From the NCBI GenBank assembly GCA_015227615.1, contig JAALGZ010000010.1:744001-808000 (forward strand): a stretch of DNA of 64,000 bases, read 5' to 3'. The position numbers and the translations under genes were made by a program. The DNA is from Labyrinthula sp. Ha (Eukaryota; Sar; Bigyra; Labyrinthulida; Labyrinthulaceae). Within the stretch, counting starts at the first letter, position 1. Each line of letters opens with the position of its first letter. Below, piece by piece: positions 1 to 11,651 of this stretch. The notes under the pieces are model-generated. The model saw only the letters and a program-made list of their open reading frames with translations, did not search any database and was not told the origin of the DNA.

Positions 1-1113
1 GATGAGAATGTAAAAGGAATTATTTTGTTGAAGAAGAAAATGTCAAATGAGAAGAAGTTTCTAGAGTTAAAGAAGAAACAGGGTGAGGTGCAAGAAAAGC
101 TAAGTGATGTCTTGCAAAAGGAGGTCGAGTATGACTTTGGATATAAGGACTCAAAAGTAAGAGTTAGGATTCCTAATGAACTGGTTAAGAGAGGATTACA
201 AGTGAAGAATGAAAGGTTTCTAGACGAAAGGTTGGAGTTTGGTTTGTTAGAACTAAAGAGGAGCGAATGGTCTTTTCAGTCGGAAGTAACTTCAGAAAAT
301 AACGAGATTTTTTCACAAGTCTTGAGTAAACTTGGATATAAGAATGGTACTGCGGAGAAAACAGCGTTGGTAGAGATTCTTTTTGATGAGGAATGCGGAG
401 CAAAGCCACTTCAGGGTCTGGTTTCTGAAACAAGTTTGAAACCTATTCTTTTCTGCAATCTCATCAATAAAAACTCACTTGGTATTGAAGTTGATGTCCT
501 GAACGAATTTGTGAAATACTCCACTCTTGATTTGGCACTTCTTGATAGTTTTGAGGTAAAGGCCAAGTCTTTTTTCAATTCTATCTTGCAAAGAATTGAA
601 TCTGATTTTAGAATTGGGCACACTGATTCAAGTGGGGCGAGATTTGGAATTAATTGTTTCCTTATAGTATCGGACTTTGAAAACCTTTCAGCCCATTATG
701 CTGGAAGCAGTGTTGACTTGCAAGGACTGCCTAAAGGATTGAAAGAGATGAGACAGTTTGGCATTGATCCAAAGAAACTTGAGAAGGATATTGTGACGTT
801 TTCAACCTATCTTCTTTTACGTAAACTCTTGGATTTTGTAGGACATGAGTCAATAGAGCAAACCAGATACTTTCTTAATGCGTTGGTTTTGCAGCACGTT
901 TGCTTTGGTTTTAACCTGGTAATTGAGGATGGAAAGCAGAGCTTAGAATTCGTAGGTTTTGAGAGTTGCGACCTAGGTAGAGTTAATGATCTAGTTAGAG
1001 GAAGAATGCTTGAAGGGGGAATTCAATTAGGTGAAGCAATGATGCAAGGAAGGGGCGATGAGTTCAAGTCCTTATTCAAAGTGTTTGATGTATCGAACAA
1101 TCAGATCCTTTAA
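1..1113 (+). CDS. Unrecognised protein, 5'-truncated by the window edge
   Basis: The reading frame is open from the first base of the window, so the gene starts outside it; at least 370 residues are present. I recognise no family. The visible part starts with a Lys/Glu-rich, probably helical stretch and continues as a mixed globular sequence without membrane segments or signal peptide. It contains several FNxLxxL-type amphipathic runs and a Gly/Met-rich tail (around residues 335-355). Base composition is richer in GC than the gene-poor remainder of the window. The TAA lies only 42 bp before the ATG of the next same-strand gene. An intron-like string (GTATCG at 1090, with possible AG acceptors at 1119-1120 and 1136-1137) covers the stop; splicing to 1137 would join this frame to the next gene in phase. 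It is therefore either a separate gene or the 5' part of one larger gene. Confidence 0.75.
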   Translation, partial: DENVKGIILLKKKMSNEKKFLELKKKQGEVQEKLSDVLQKEVEYDFGYKDSKVRVRIPNELVKRGLQVKNERFLDERLEFGLLELKRSEWSFQSEVTSENNEIFSQVLSKLGYKNGTAEKTALVEILFDEECGAKPLQGLVSETSLKPILFCNLINKNSLGIEVDVLNEFVKYSTLDLALLDSFEVKAKSFFNSILQRIESDFRIGHTDSSGARFGINCFLIVSDFENLSAHYAGSSVDLQGLPKGLKEMRQFGIDPKKLEKDIVTFSTYLLLRKLLDFVGHESIEQTRYFLNALVLQHVCFGFNLVIEDGKQSLEFVGFESCDLGRVNDLVRGRMLEGGIQLGEAMMQGRGDEFKSLFKVFDVSNNQIL

Positions 1114-1137
1114 ATTTTAGTGATCCGTTTTAACAAG
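1090..1137 (+). other. Candidate 48-nt intron joining two ORFs
   Basis: A GT at 1090-1091 follows a complete codon, and an AG at 1136-1137 precedes base 1138, which is a codon boundary of the downstream frame. Removing 1090-1137 would delete the TAA stop and fuse the two ORFs into one of about 650 residues. The alternative acceptor at 1119-1120 (TTTTAG, 31 nt, more like the confirmed OGDH introns) would instead give an immediate TGA. This is inference only; the acceptor context of the longer form is weak. Confidence 0.3.
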
Positions 1138-1155
1138 TTAAACTTGGAAGATTTC

Positions 1156-2013
1156 ATGATCCTCACTGAAGAAGAGAAATTTTATCGAGATGCCCTGATG
1201 AAGAGAGTTTACAAGAAAAGTTTTGAAGATATGGTTCAAAGTTCCAAATTGCGAGCACAGAAGTCGATGAGAAACCTTCATTCAATCCACAGTGATCTTT
1301 TTCTAAGCCAGGAAGACAACAAAAACCAAGGTCTACCTAAATTTGCAGATCCGCGGTTCTTTGTAGGTGATACACATCCGCATCGATTCAGTCCACAGAA
1401 AATTTTCCCTAGAACTGTTTTCAAAGGTGGGGGATTGAAAGATAGAGAGCGCTCAAGAAGAGTTTCAAGAAGAAAAGAGGTACTCAAGAGTAAGAGTCTT
1501 CAAACCTCTTCCTTTCTCAAAAGGCACAAGTTTGATGACAAGTTCAATAATGTGAATTATTGTGACTTTCGACCAAAGACAGTTCCTAATCATGAAGAGT
1601 TTCAGGCACCTACTCGATCAGATAGCTGGTGGAAAGACTACTACAAGCGGATAGACTGCTCATGTACTTCACTGGGAGAGATATTGCAGGATCCAATGGA
1701 TCTAAGCACACAAGATATTGATGGATTATTTAAGTCTCGGAGTCTACAGGTCGATACCTCTCAGGCAATAAAGGATCACCACTTTCCCGGATCCAGGGCC
1801 ATGGTAGAATGTGTTGAATCCAATCAACACCTAAAGAAATTAAAAAGTTGTTTCTCTCAAAGAAGTCTTTTTGCCTCTCATCAGAAGAGTACGAGTGACT
1901 TAAGCAAGGGATTGCCAAGCGTTCAAAATTCATTAGCAACCTGTAGCGTAATGCACACTCGAAGCGCTAAGTTGTACAGACAAACATTTCGCCAGGTAAA
2001 CGCACTTAAATAG
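1156..2013 (+). CDS. Unrecognised basic, Ser/Lys/Arg-rich protein
   Basis: About 285 residues from the first in-frame ATG at 1156; the frame is open further upstream to 1120 but only through non-ATG codons. The product is basic, rich in Ser, Lys, Arg, His and Phe, with few long hydrophobic stretches, and is probably largely disordered. There is an RRVSRRKEVLKSK-type basic cluster near residue 100, and there are scattered Ser-Leu-Arg/Phe motifs that could be phosphorylation or docking sites. No domain is recognised. It lies 42 bp after the preceding gene on the same strand and its stop is 10 bp from the stop of the convergent OGDH gene. It may be the 3' part of the upstream gene if the candidate intron is real. 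Confidence 0.65.
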   Translation: MILTEEEKFYRDALMKRVYKKSFEDMVQSSKLRAQKSMRNLHSIHSDLFLSQEDNKNQGLPKFADPRFFVGDTHPHRFSPQKIFPRTVFKGGGLKDRERSRRVSRRKEVLKSKSLQTSSFLKRHKFDDKFNNVNYCDFRPKTVPNHEEFQAPTRSDSWWKDYYKRIDCSCTSLGEILQDPMDLSTQDIDGLFKSRSLQVDTSQAIKDHHFPGSRAMVECVESNQHLKKLKSCFSQRSLFASHQKSTSDLSKGLPSVQNSLATCSVMHTRSAKLYRQTFRQVNALK

Positions 2014-2023
2014 TTTTAACCTA

Positions 2024-5000
2024 CTAAGATAAGGCTTCTTCCAAAATAGCATCCTGTTCAAGAGCATGAACAGCAGCGTAACCCACAGCTGGAGAAGACA
2101 TTGTTCCTCTTCCTACGTAAGTTGCTCTTCGTTCTTGTCCAAGGTAATGCCTTAAGCTGGTATATATTCTGTCATCTGTGTAATACCAGGTTCCCATATT
2201 CTTAGGTTCCTCCTGGCAAAATACAAGATCCGCATTCTTATACTTGGCCACCTCCTTAGCAACTTCCTCGAAGGGAAATGGAATAATCTGCTCTATTCTA
2301 GCAATAGCTACATCTTTCAATCCCTTTTCTTTTCTCTTTTTCTCTAACTCAAAATATACTTTTCCACTACAGAAAATTAGTTTTCTTACACTATCAGGAT
2401 TCGATGAAATTTCTTCTTCTACTTCTGGAATTAACCACTTAAATCTAGCACCTTCTTCGTAAAATTCACTCAAAGGAGATAAACTAGTTCTTAGAATTGC
2501 TTTTGGCGATGCAACAACCAAAGGTTTTCTAAACTTTCTTTTGATCTGTCTTCTCAATAGATGAAAAATCTGACTTGGAGTTGTTGGGTTAACAACTTGC
2601 CAATTACAATCCTGAATAGGTCTTTCATTTTCTGATACTACATCAGGATCTTCATCCGAGTTTTGTAAGAACCTTTCCAGTCTACAGCTAGAGTGATCTG
2701 GACCTTGTCCATCATACCCATGAGGTAAGAGAAGAACTAACCCATTTTGTCGATCCCATTTTTGTTCTCCACAGGATAAGAATTGATCAATAATAATCTG
2801 TGCACCATTAACAAAATCTCCAAATTGAGCTTCCCAAATGACCAGCGCATCAGGATCCTCGAGAGAGTATCCCAACTCAAATCCCATAACACCATATTCA
2901 GATAGACTTGAATTAGACGCAATAAAACTTTGTTTCTTACCTTCAGAAATTTCATTGTGAGAGAATAAATTATTCAATCCAGTAAATGTATCGAAGGACT
3001 TTTGATCGTGAAGCACTGCGTGTCGATGAGCAAATGTACCTCTTTGAGAATCTTGTCCTGAAACTCTTACGTGAATATTTTCATTTAGTAAAGAAGCAAA
3101 AGCAAGTTGCTCCCCTAGACCCCAGTCAATTTCATCCTGCTTGTTTTGGATCCTATCTAACCTCAAATTAAGCATCTTCTTCAAGGTTGGATGAGGACTG
3201 AATCCTTCAGGAACAGTATTTGCTTTAAGCCCCAGTTCAACAAGCACATCTTTCTCTACAGACGTGGATTGAGGAGAGGCTGTTTCTCCAAATGACTTTA
3301 ACTTCTGCCATTTCGGACTCTCAATCCACTCTTCTGGCTCGACCTTGCCTTCTTCCTTACTCAGCGCATACTTTTGATCAAAAGCTGCTTGTGCATCCTT
3401 TTCAATTTTCTCAATATCTTCTACTGTAATACCTTCTTTTTTCATATCCTCTTGAAAAACTTTAAGTACATTTGGATGGTTTTTAATTACCTTGTACATC
3501 TCAGGTTGAGTGAAAAAAGGTTGGTCCATCTCATTATGCCCTAGTTGTCTATATCCAATAACATCAACAATAACATCTGAATTGAAGGTTTGTCTATATT
3601 CAGCAGCTACTTTGCAAACATAAGCAACTGCTAGTGGATCATCTGCGTTCACGTGAAAAATAGGACAATTAAATGCTTTCCCAATATCAGTACAATATCT
3701 CGTAGATCGACTATGTCTTGGATCTGTCGTAAATCCAATCTGGTTATTAATAACAATATGAATTGTTCCGCCAGTTTTATAGTTTTCCAGTTCTCCCATG
3801 TGCATTGTTTCATACACTACTCCTTGTCCACAAAATGCAGCATCTCCATGTACCAACACTGGCATGGATTTTAACCCAGTATGATCTCTTTCATAAAATT
3901 GCCTAGCTCTTGTTCTTCCTTCAACTACCGGATTAACCGCTTCTAAATGACTTGGATTGGCCGCGAGAAATAGATTAACCGTACGTCCATCATCATACGA
4001 TCTCTTAAAACTTGCACCAAGATGATACTTGACATCACCAGAAAATGCATAACTCTTCTCTAATTGCTCTTTCATGTCTTCGACATCAAAAGCTGTACCT
4101 TCAAATTCACGAAAAATCACTGCTAGGTCTTTACGGATTACATTTGCAAGTACATTCAATCTTCCTCTATGGGCCATGCCAATAAACACGTTCTGAACAC
4201 CCAGTTTTGTTGACTCATCGATGAGAGATTTAAAACCTACTACAAAAGACTCACATCCTTCAAGACCAAACCTCTTCGCGGTGTTCCATTTTTTAGCTAG
4301 AAAAGCCTCCATCTGAACTGCATACGTTAATCGATCCAACACTTGAAGCTTTTCTTCTCTTGAAAATAAATCTTTTACCTTTGGTTCTATTTCAAACCTT
4401 TCTCTTATGAAATTAGATCTTTTTCTCGAAGTAATGTGCATATACTCTAACCCAATATTGCTGCAATATGTTTGATGCAAACTATCCAATAGCTTTCCCA
4501 GTGTCATTGAACCAGAGCTTCCTAAATATCCACTGATTCCATCAAACCCTGATAAATCTACCTCTTCATTCAAATCTGTAAACCCATAACTACTTGGGTC
4601 CAAAGTTGGTGCCGGAATTTCCTCCATCAAGTTCAATGGATCAATATTTGCTCTTAGATGTCCCTAAACATTTAATAAAAAAAGACAAAAAAAACTTGAT
4701 TTTGATAAGCACGCACAAGATGCACTAAATTAACGTTCTTGTTGCTTGAAATTGAAGTTGAGCGCACTAATGGAGCAGCAGTTGGAAAAGGTGAGGCTTG
4801 AGATTGTGAAGAGTTTGAAATGAGTGCAGTTGGATCAGTGAATGCAAAGTTCTAAGAAATAAAGAATTGAAGAGTTCTTGTACTCCAGATTCGGCGTTTG
4901 AAAAGTATATATTCCAAGAAGGATGAACAGAAGATGGATCTGTCTTCCATTGTTCGTACATTTGGTCTGCATAGACTGAATTTTCACCAGAGAGAAAGTT

Positions 5001-5099
5001 CGGTAATGTTGAAAATGGTTTTTGAAGGTTTTGGACAGGTTTAATCTGTGAAAATCGCTTCAGATGACCTGAAAAACGCGGAAAAGAAATCTTGAACAT
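2024..5099 (-). CDS. OGDH: 2-oxoglutarate dehydrogenase E1 component (three exons)
   Basis: This is the thiamine-diphosphate-dependent E1 subunit of the mitochondrial 2-oxoglutarate dehydrogenase complex, which decarboxylates 2-oxoglutarate and transfers the succinyl group to E2 lipoate in the TCA cycle. Exons are 5099-4884, 4851-4696 and 4663-2024, giving about 1003 residues, the usual family length. The N-terminus (MFKISFPRFSG) is basic and hydroxylated, like a mitochondrial presequence. The family's N-terminal motif (FLSGENSVYADQMYEQW) follows at about residue 35. The RAYQNQ/GHLRANIDPL junction across intron 2 matches the conserved RAYQ-RGH-DPLG region. Also visible are AHRGRLNVLANV (near 290), the ThDP/Mg site GDAAFCGQG (near 400) with NNQIGFTT (near 430), GHNEMDQP (near 500), the HRHAV and HGYDGQGPDHSS loops, and the C-terminal CQEEPKNMGTW. 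All are intact. The gene converges on the upstream gene pair with 10 bp between stops. Confidence 0.97.
4664..4695 (-). other. 32-nt spliceosomal intron (OGDH intron 2)
   Basis: GT at 4695-4694 and AG at 4665-4664, phase 0, extremely T-rich, ending in TGTTTAG. Removal joins ...VRAYQNQ to GHLRANIDPL, which restores the conserved OGDH sequence exactly. Confidence 0.93.
4852..4883 (-). other. 32-nt spliceosomal intron (OGDH intron 1)
   Basis: GTACAAG donor at 4883 and TTTCTTAG acceptor ending at 4852, phase 0. Removal joins ...YFSNAESG to NFAFTDPTAL in the frame that leads to the conserved RAYQ block. It has the same length as intron 2. Confidence 0.9.
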
Positions 5100-5125
5100 G
5101 ATACTTTTTTCTCTTTCTGCTTTCC

Positions 5126-5132
5126 AGTTTTG
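5126..5132 (-). promoter_or_regulatory. CAAAACT element, 33 nt upstream of OGDH ATG
   Basis: CAAAACT reads on the gene strand starting 33 nt before the ATG. The same CAAAAC core lies at -33 to -36 of the 10.9-kb gene and of the two intact carboxypeptidase genes, suggesting a transcription-start or core promoter element. Inferred from position only. Confidence 0.4.
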
Positions 5133-8100
5133 TCAAAATATTTTGGGCAATTAACATGTCATTTTCCTAATCGCTATATTGATAGTTAACAAATCATGCT
5201 TTATTTCTCACTAAATTTATTATTTTACACAGATATTCTTTTTCAATTTTATTTAACTCATTTTTCCGGTTCCGGTATTGAAGCACATAGAAGCACTAGA
5301 GAACTCGGAATAAGCAGAAAGCTGTCTTATCTTCACTAAGGTCGGGTTAGGCTCTGAAACAAAAGTAAAGCTTCATATCTTTTACTTTCTCATCTAATTT
5401 TGGTATTAAACTTAGATACTAGCAACTTATTTCGAAAGACCTTCGAAGTAATTTTTTCTTGTTTCTGTCAGGACTAATAAAGAAATAGAGCGAACGATAC
5501 AGAGTCTTGCTGCAGAATCTCATTCAAAAATGGTTAAAATCTCCTTATCTTAACGTGTCTTCATGGTTGATTACATTGATCGACCTGTCTCATAGCGGTC
5601 CTCACATTTGTCATGATTTTGTCCCCAAGAGCTTTCTTAGAAAAGTCATTTTGCTGAAGTGAGAGAATATGAGAAACTAGTTTCATTATGTGCAGTCAAC
5701 GTAGTGGCTATGTTACTAAATAGCTTTTACCCTTGCACTACTTTATTCTCATTATAACCTCCTAATACCATTTAGAGCAGGCTGGTAATTTATCTATGTT
5801 TCTGAATAAACTGGGTTCCCAAGACTTCGATGTTCTCTAGGTATTCTGTTAGGTCACCGAATGAACTCATCATATACACCAAATTAAAGTGTACATATTG
5901 GTACAGCGTCTTTTATGTAGAATAGTGTCTGAATCATAGATAATTGAAGAATTGCACCTACTAGGCTGTCGAATTAATTAACTGCCATCACTATGATTAT
6001 ATTTGTTGCAATTGACATGAAATAGGTTTTTGTACCAGTTGAATGGAAAAGAAACCTCATGTTTTGGAAATATACAGGTTATGGAGACCCAGGGGTGCCC
6101 AGTTTTTCAGCAACATTTTAGTTTCGCACCGAGCTTTTCACGAATTCGAGATATTTTGTATGATTTTATTGAGCGTTCAGTAGGAAGTGCTTAGAAGACC
6201 ATCACCAAAGTCACCATCCGTAGCATAATCTTGTTCATATCAAATGTATGAATTCTGCAGGAAGAAAAATATGGCTTAAGAATTATACAGAATCCTGAGA
6301 AAGGATTAACAATGTGCTGGACTCATGACATATGTATTCGGGGTCAAAATATTGATATTCATAGATTATCCTAAAGTTCATAAACATTTTAAAGACAAAA
6401 ACCTTCTATTAATGTCAATTTGCTTTATTCTTTTCTTAAATATGATACAAAAGTAGTCAAAATGATGCTAAATCCATTTAGTATTGAATTTCCGATACTG
6501 GATCCCAATACCTGATCTCAAAATTGCTTAGACGTTATATAGGAATTTTATGATACACGGTCTACTTGGAATATGGTTATTATATATGATAAATCATAAA
6601 GCCTAAAGTTTCGGCATAATATGAAATCCAAGTTTTTTTCAATACTTACTGCGTTTGTAACAGCTAAGAAATTCGTTTTCCGATATCAGGCAATGATATA
6701 TATATTTGGCATTGACACACTAACGTTTTGGAAAACTTTAACCGATCCTAAAATTCTCAACCACGTGGTTGAAGTAGAATATCCAACTATAAGAGAACAT
6801 ACCTTATTCCTATGATTCTTAATCTAAATATCAGTACGGTTTTAGCGTAAATGACTATGATTATAAGCTTTATGGAACATCAACAGGGGTGCTTTCCACC
6901 ATGCTACGTCATAACATTTTCAGATTATATATATCAAGATTTGAGTTCTGGATAGACCCTTTATCTTCTAAAGTATTGCTAATAAGTAAATTGCACAGTT
7001 ATAAACCGAAATTAAACAGAAAGCTCTTAACAATAATTCTTACTACCATTTGACAAAAAAAACTAACACATGTCTTAAACAATTATAGAACCCAATAGTC
7101 TTTGGATAAATACGAGGATGGAAGCAACAAAAAGGATTTCAAAGCCGCTTGGTGTTCTCTTGACACCGCTTAAGCAAGAACTTGAGCAGGTATCAATAAT
7201 TTGGACACACTTACATCCATATTCTGTGCAAACAAATGAAATGCAAACAAAATTTTTGGAAACCATATTCATTTCGAGGTAAATCATACCCGCTGCTATT
7301 TAAATCGCATTATTGATGATACAAGAGATCGAGAAGCTACAAGAAAATACGGAATCTTGTTTCAAATGAAGCAGAGAGAAATATATATTTGAAAGTAACA
7401 CAAAAGTTTAGCAGAACTAATTTAAGTAGAAAAAGTGTATCGTTTTTGTTCTACCTTAGGAAGAGGCTATTGATTGTATTATTTTTTTTTGTATGGAATG
7501 GAATAAGAGATGGGTTTATGTGAGCTTAAGCCAAGTTCTTGTAGCAAGCTTTGGTATTTCTTTACTTATTTTGTGTGAGCTAAATTTGGGTATTAAGCAT
7601 GTGAAATTTTATTTAGTGTGAGATGTTTCAGATTGTTTTCTTCTAGAATATATTTACAAAGAGTAATCTTAATTAATTAGGAAATGTATGTTGCGCAAGG
7701 AAGTGATACATAAGAATATTACATAGAAAGACTTGAAAAACAGAAAAAAATATTCTAACATTACCTTAGCTGCAAAAAAAGTTCAGTTCCATTACAGATA
7801 AAATGTATACAGTTTATATAAATTTGTATTATCGGGAAATTCTCGTAAGTCAAAATGTCTTTAGAATTCTTCATTCAGCTTTGTATGATAACTCAATTCT
7901 CACAGACAAATTCCTAAGTACAAGTTTATTGTAGAACCTCGTTGCATATCGGGCCAAACTAGCCCAAACTACTTCATATAGCCTTGTATCATCAGATTCT
8001 AGTCTTCCAATTAGCAGTACAAAATACAGAAAATTATCCGATTATATTTTTTGCCTGGATTATAGAGAGAATAGGTGTTTTTTCCTGCAGCGTAATATAT

Positions 8101-10871
8101 AATATATTCTTCTAGTAAATATTTTCACTGGGTAGAAGTTTGATTCTTGCAGCAAAATTTTGATTTCTGATTAGAGGAAGTTGATCATTCGATCAATGGG
8201 CAATAAGAACTACCTCACCTTTTCCTCCAAAAAGACTAATTAACACATTTGATGCGTGAGTAATACCAGATTTCTTGCATATTTATTCTAGCGAACCTCT
8301 TTCTACTGATACTCGGAACCTCTGAAATATTTGAAAGTATTCTGTGCTGATATTATTTTATACATTATTAAAGGAAACAAAGCATTATTTTCATCGTAAT
8401 GAAACCAGGTCCAATGAATAGAAGATACTTGAAGAACAAACAAGCGGACTGGTATACACTCTATCATAAATAAGATACCGCGATTGATTCCCATTTTGTT
8501 ACTAGAAGTGGCAAATCTTAGCACAATAAGTAAGAACTGTAACTAAGCACGAAAATTGAGATATCACTCATATATTTTTGAAACCTGTAGTACTATTCAT
8601 GCTTATTTTACCTGTTCGCATCATTAATACTCAAATCAAATTTTCTCTTTTAATCCCCGTTTTTCTGGACGGAAAAAATACTTCTTTCGAGTAACTAAAA
8701 ACCTTATCTTCTTAGAACGTACAAAAAGTTTCGAGTGAGACTCGATACGATAACTTGATTCAACAATTTTTCTAATTTAGTTTAATTGAATACTAATTTC
8801 ATTAATAAAAGACACTGGTATGTTTATCAGTCTTAAGACCACATATTTCATTTTATGAGAGTTTTTTTAGTATTGAATTAAATTTAATACCAAGAAAATA
8901 TACTTTGGGAGTATTGATCCAGTATGATATCACTTGAATCCTTATACTAAAGTATTCCAAACTTGATTGCATAGATCAAGACGTTTTTGTTAAGATTTGT
9001 GATAGAACTCTTAATTAAAGTTAAATACGCTGCTGTTATGTTGTTTCCAAAGATCTATCTTAATCACTTCCCTTAGTCTTGTAGAAAAAATAAATATAGT
9101 TAGAATTCGCTATAGGATATTTTCCCTTCTGACTTTCTCCTAAAGGTATGTAAATATATTGAACATAAGTATTTCTTATAGGTTATACATATATTTCTCA
9201 GTAATACAATCCCATGCAAAAAGAAAAAACAATAAAAACTTGCAAATTATTCTATACTCTATTGAAATAATAAAGAAAATATGTTACAGATTTGTTCAAT
9301 TTTCTATTAATAGAATCCAGAGTCTAACTATCATGGGACACTTCTTCTATGTTACGAAGAACTTTATAAGAAGGAAGTTAGACTGGATGGTGAGTGCAAT
9401 TTGTACCGCATACACGTCACTATGGTACAAGGGTAAATATTCCAGCATGGTGGTCTTTTTTCACCTGACCAATTATTTTGTTTATGCATAAGAGATATTC
9501 TAATTTACTTCTATTTAATTCTTCAACAAGAAAAATATTTATAACGTTAGAAAAAAAGATCTCTTATTTTGGGGTGAGCAGTTTCCCTCGATGTGACCAC
9601 TAATATTGAATGAGTACACAGTTTGCTTCACAAAGACTTTCAGTGCTTTCGTTATCATTAGGGGGTTTTAAGGTCACATAGGAGCGCGGAAGTAATTTAA
9701 TCTAAAATTTGCAAATGCAACACTTCTACATGTCCATTAACTGATACCTATGTTGGTAATGAACGAAGTTTTCTATTGAGAGCAGACATAAGTTCTAATT
9801 AGTCCACGAATCCGTTCCAGTTTCCCAGTTTTCAATAAAAATTAACTTCCATTAGAACCTAAGTATATAGCAAAAATAATTATTTTAAAGGCTCCTGATC
9901 ATTTTTTCCCTCTTTGGACTCTTCAATTGACAAGTTTGAATAGAACTGAGTTCATAAGACATTCCCCAAGTTGCAAAAACTACCCTAATATGGAAAAGCT
10001 GGTGACTAAGTCTTAACTTTCTAACTAGTACAGGGGTCCATAATCTTGAGATCAATTCAGTTTCTCTTCATGGAAGTATAACTTTATGTATAAAAGGTCT
10101 GCTTGAAAACCCTAGCATAAATTGCATTGTTTTGATAATAATGGAGCTCCTATTGAAGTTTCTTTTATCATGTAAAGTATAATAATAGCTCTAAGCCGCA
10201 ATTTTTGTTCAAATTCTGTAAGATTGGGCGATAAAGAGAAAGCTATTTCCTTTACTAGTGTTAATTGAATCTTGTTGTTATGTCCTACTTAAGTCAAAGA
10301 CATATTTACTACTTGTTTACAGACCCAAGCTTCACATGTTTGCCAAAGAGAACACAAAACAAAGCCAAGATAAATCATTCCACTCTCTGTTGTAGTATCA
10401 TCGCTCTTAGTTCTTATGAACTGAACGCACCCAGAGTAAACAGCGGACTTTTTCTTGAGCTGCTGCGATTTTTCCTGAGTTTAAAGATTGTTATTTACAT
10501 TTTCTTCTTTTTCTCAATTCTTTTCATTTGCATGAATTTTTATCTTTGGAATCTATTACAAGAGGAAGATAGAAACCCAGCAATCATATAATCTGTTTTT
10601 TTTTTCTTTCGCGCACCCCATCTTCGATACCAATCTTTTTCTGAGACTAGCAGTTTTCTCAAAACACCCATCAATACATGATTTCTTGTTTCTTGATATC
10701 GTTCAATATTTGGCTGTGAATTCCACTAAGAAATAGTACAGAATATGTTTCGAGATTCTCGTCTTGGTTTAACATTCATACTTGTTTAAATATTACTAGA
10801 CGCAGTTTTTAAAGTCCCAGAAAGAAACTAAAACTTAATACATACCAAAATAAACTTCAACTGTCTCTTAG
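5133..10871. other. Gene-poor AT-rich stretch
   Basis: No supported gene, RNA gene or mobile element seen. The longest open frames (9159-9491 and 10265-10591, about 110 codons) are of a length expected by chance in 64 kb of this composition, have no recognisable motif and the first lacks an ATG start. Several poly-A/T runs occur. Confidence 0.6.
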
Positions 10872-10877
10872 CAAAAC
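10872..10877 (+). promoter_or_regulatory. CAAAAC element 33 nt upstream of membrane-protein ATG
   Basis: CAAAACAAAAC begins 33 nt before the ATG at 10905, the same spacing as CAAAACT before OGDH. The A-rich context weakens the case. Confidence 0.3.
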
Positions 10878-10904
10878 AAAACAAAATATAAAAACACAAA
10901 AGAA

Positions 10905-11651
10905 ATGAAAGGTTCTTGGGATACATACGAGTACGGAACCAACGATATGGATCTTCAGACAGTCCGCTTTCTTGCAAATACAGATCACATAAGGGCTTGG
11001 GAAGCTACAAAAGATTTTGATACTCTTGTATCCATTCTATGTGCGAGTAAAGGGAAAGCAAATCGAATACTTGGTAATAATGGTCAAGCAGGTGCTACTT
11101 ATACTTGTTATTATACAATTCAAATGAGAGGTGATCGAAGAGATAAAGCAATGACATTAAGATACCAAATTATATCAGTAGATGAGACCAATAGAAAAGT
11201 AAGTATGAAAATAACAGAAGACTGCAATGGAAGTAGAGTGAGTACTAAAGATACAACACTATCTGTTATTCCATATGTTTCCAACTCAAAGCTAACTGTT
11301 TTTTGCATGGAATGGAAAGAAACTAAGTCTTGGTCGAACATAAACACAGTGTATTTAGCCTGGTTTATTTTGATTATTTGTATAATCACAATATTAGTAT
11401 TACTGTCAAGTGTTACGTATGGCGAATTTTTTATAATGTTTCCTGCTATTGCTTCAATTTATTGTCTTTATGCGATTATCTGTGCTAAAAGTATCTGGAG
11501 TGAGTTTCTGGATATTGTTGAGTCATTGAAGATACATTTAGGAAATTATCAAATGCCAGTAAGTCAGGTGCAACAAGGAGCACCTATTGTAGATGCAGTA
11601 CAAGTAAATGATACACAGAATCAAGAGGTAAAATATGCTCAAGAAGTCTAG
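10905..11651 (+). CDS. Two-TM membrane protein with possible SRPBCC-like N-domain
   Basis: 248 residues, single exon, starting at an ATG in an A-rich leader. Residues 1-145 are soluble, with alternating beta-like segments. The opening (VRFLANTDHIRAWEATKDFDTL, then GATYTCYYTIQM and QIISVDETNRKVSMKITE) resembles the layout of START/SRPBCC lipid-binding or polyketide-cyclase-like folds, but this is a shape impression, not a match. Two strongly hydrophobic segments at about 148-172 and 176-195 form a transmembrane hairpin. The C-terminal tail (about 215-248) is polar and Gln/Val-rich. There is no signal peptide, so the N-domain and tail probably both face the cytosol. No neighbours lie within 1.4 kb. 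Far too long to be a chance ORF at this base composition. Confidence 0.8.
   Translation: MKGSWDTYEYGTNDMDLQTVRFLANTDHIRAWEATKDFDTLVSILCASKGKANRILGNNGQAGATYTCYYTIQMRGDRRDKAMTLRYQIISVDETNRKVSMKITEDCNGSRVSTKDTTLSVIPYVSNSKLTVFCMEWKETKSWSNINTVYLAWFILIICIITILVLLSSVTYGEFFIMFPAIASIYCLYAIICAKSIWSEFLDIVESLKIHLGNYQMPVSQVQQGAPIVDAVQVNDTQNQEVKYAQEV

Noticed and set aside
9159-10591. Open frames of about 110 codons at 9159-9491 and 10265-10591
   Set aside because: Length expected by chance in 64 kb at this AT content, low-complexity hydrophobic composition, no motif; the first has no ATG start.
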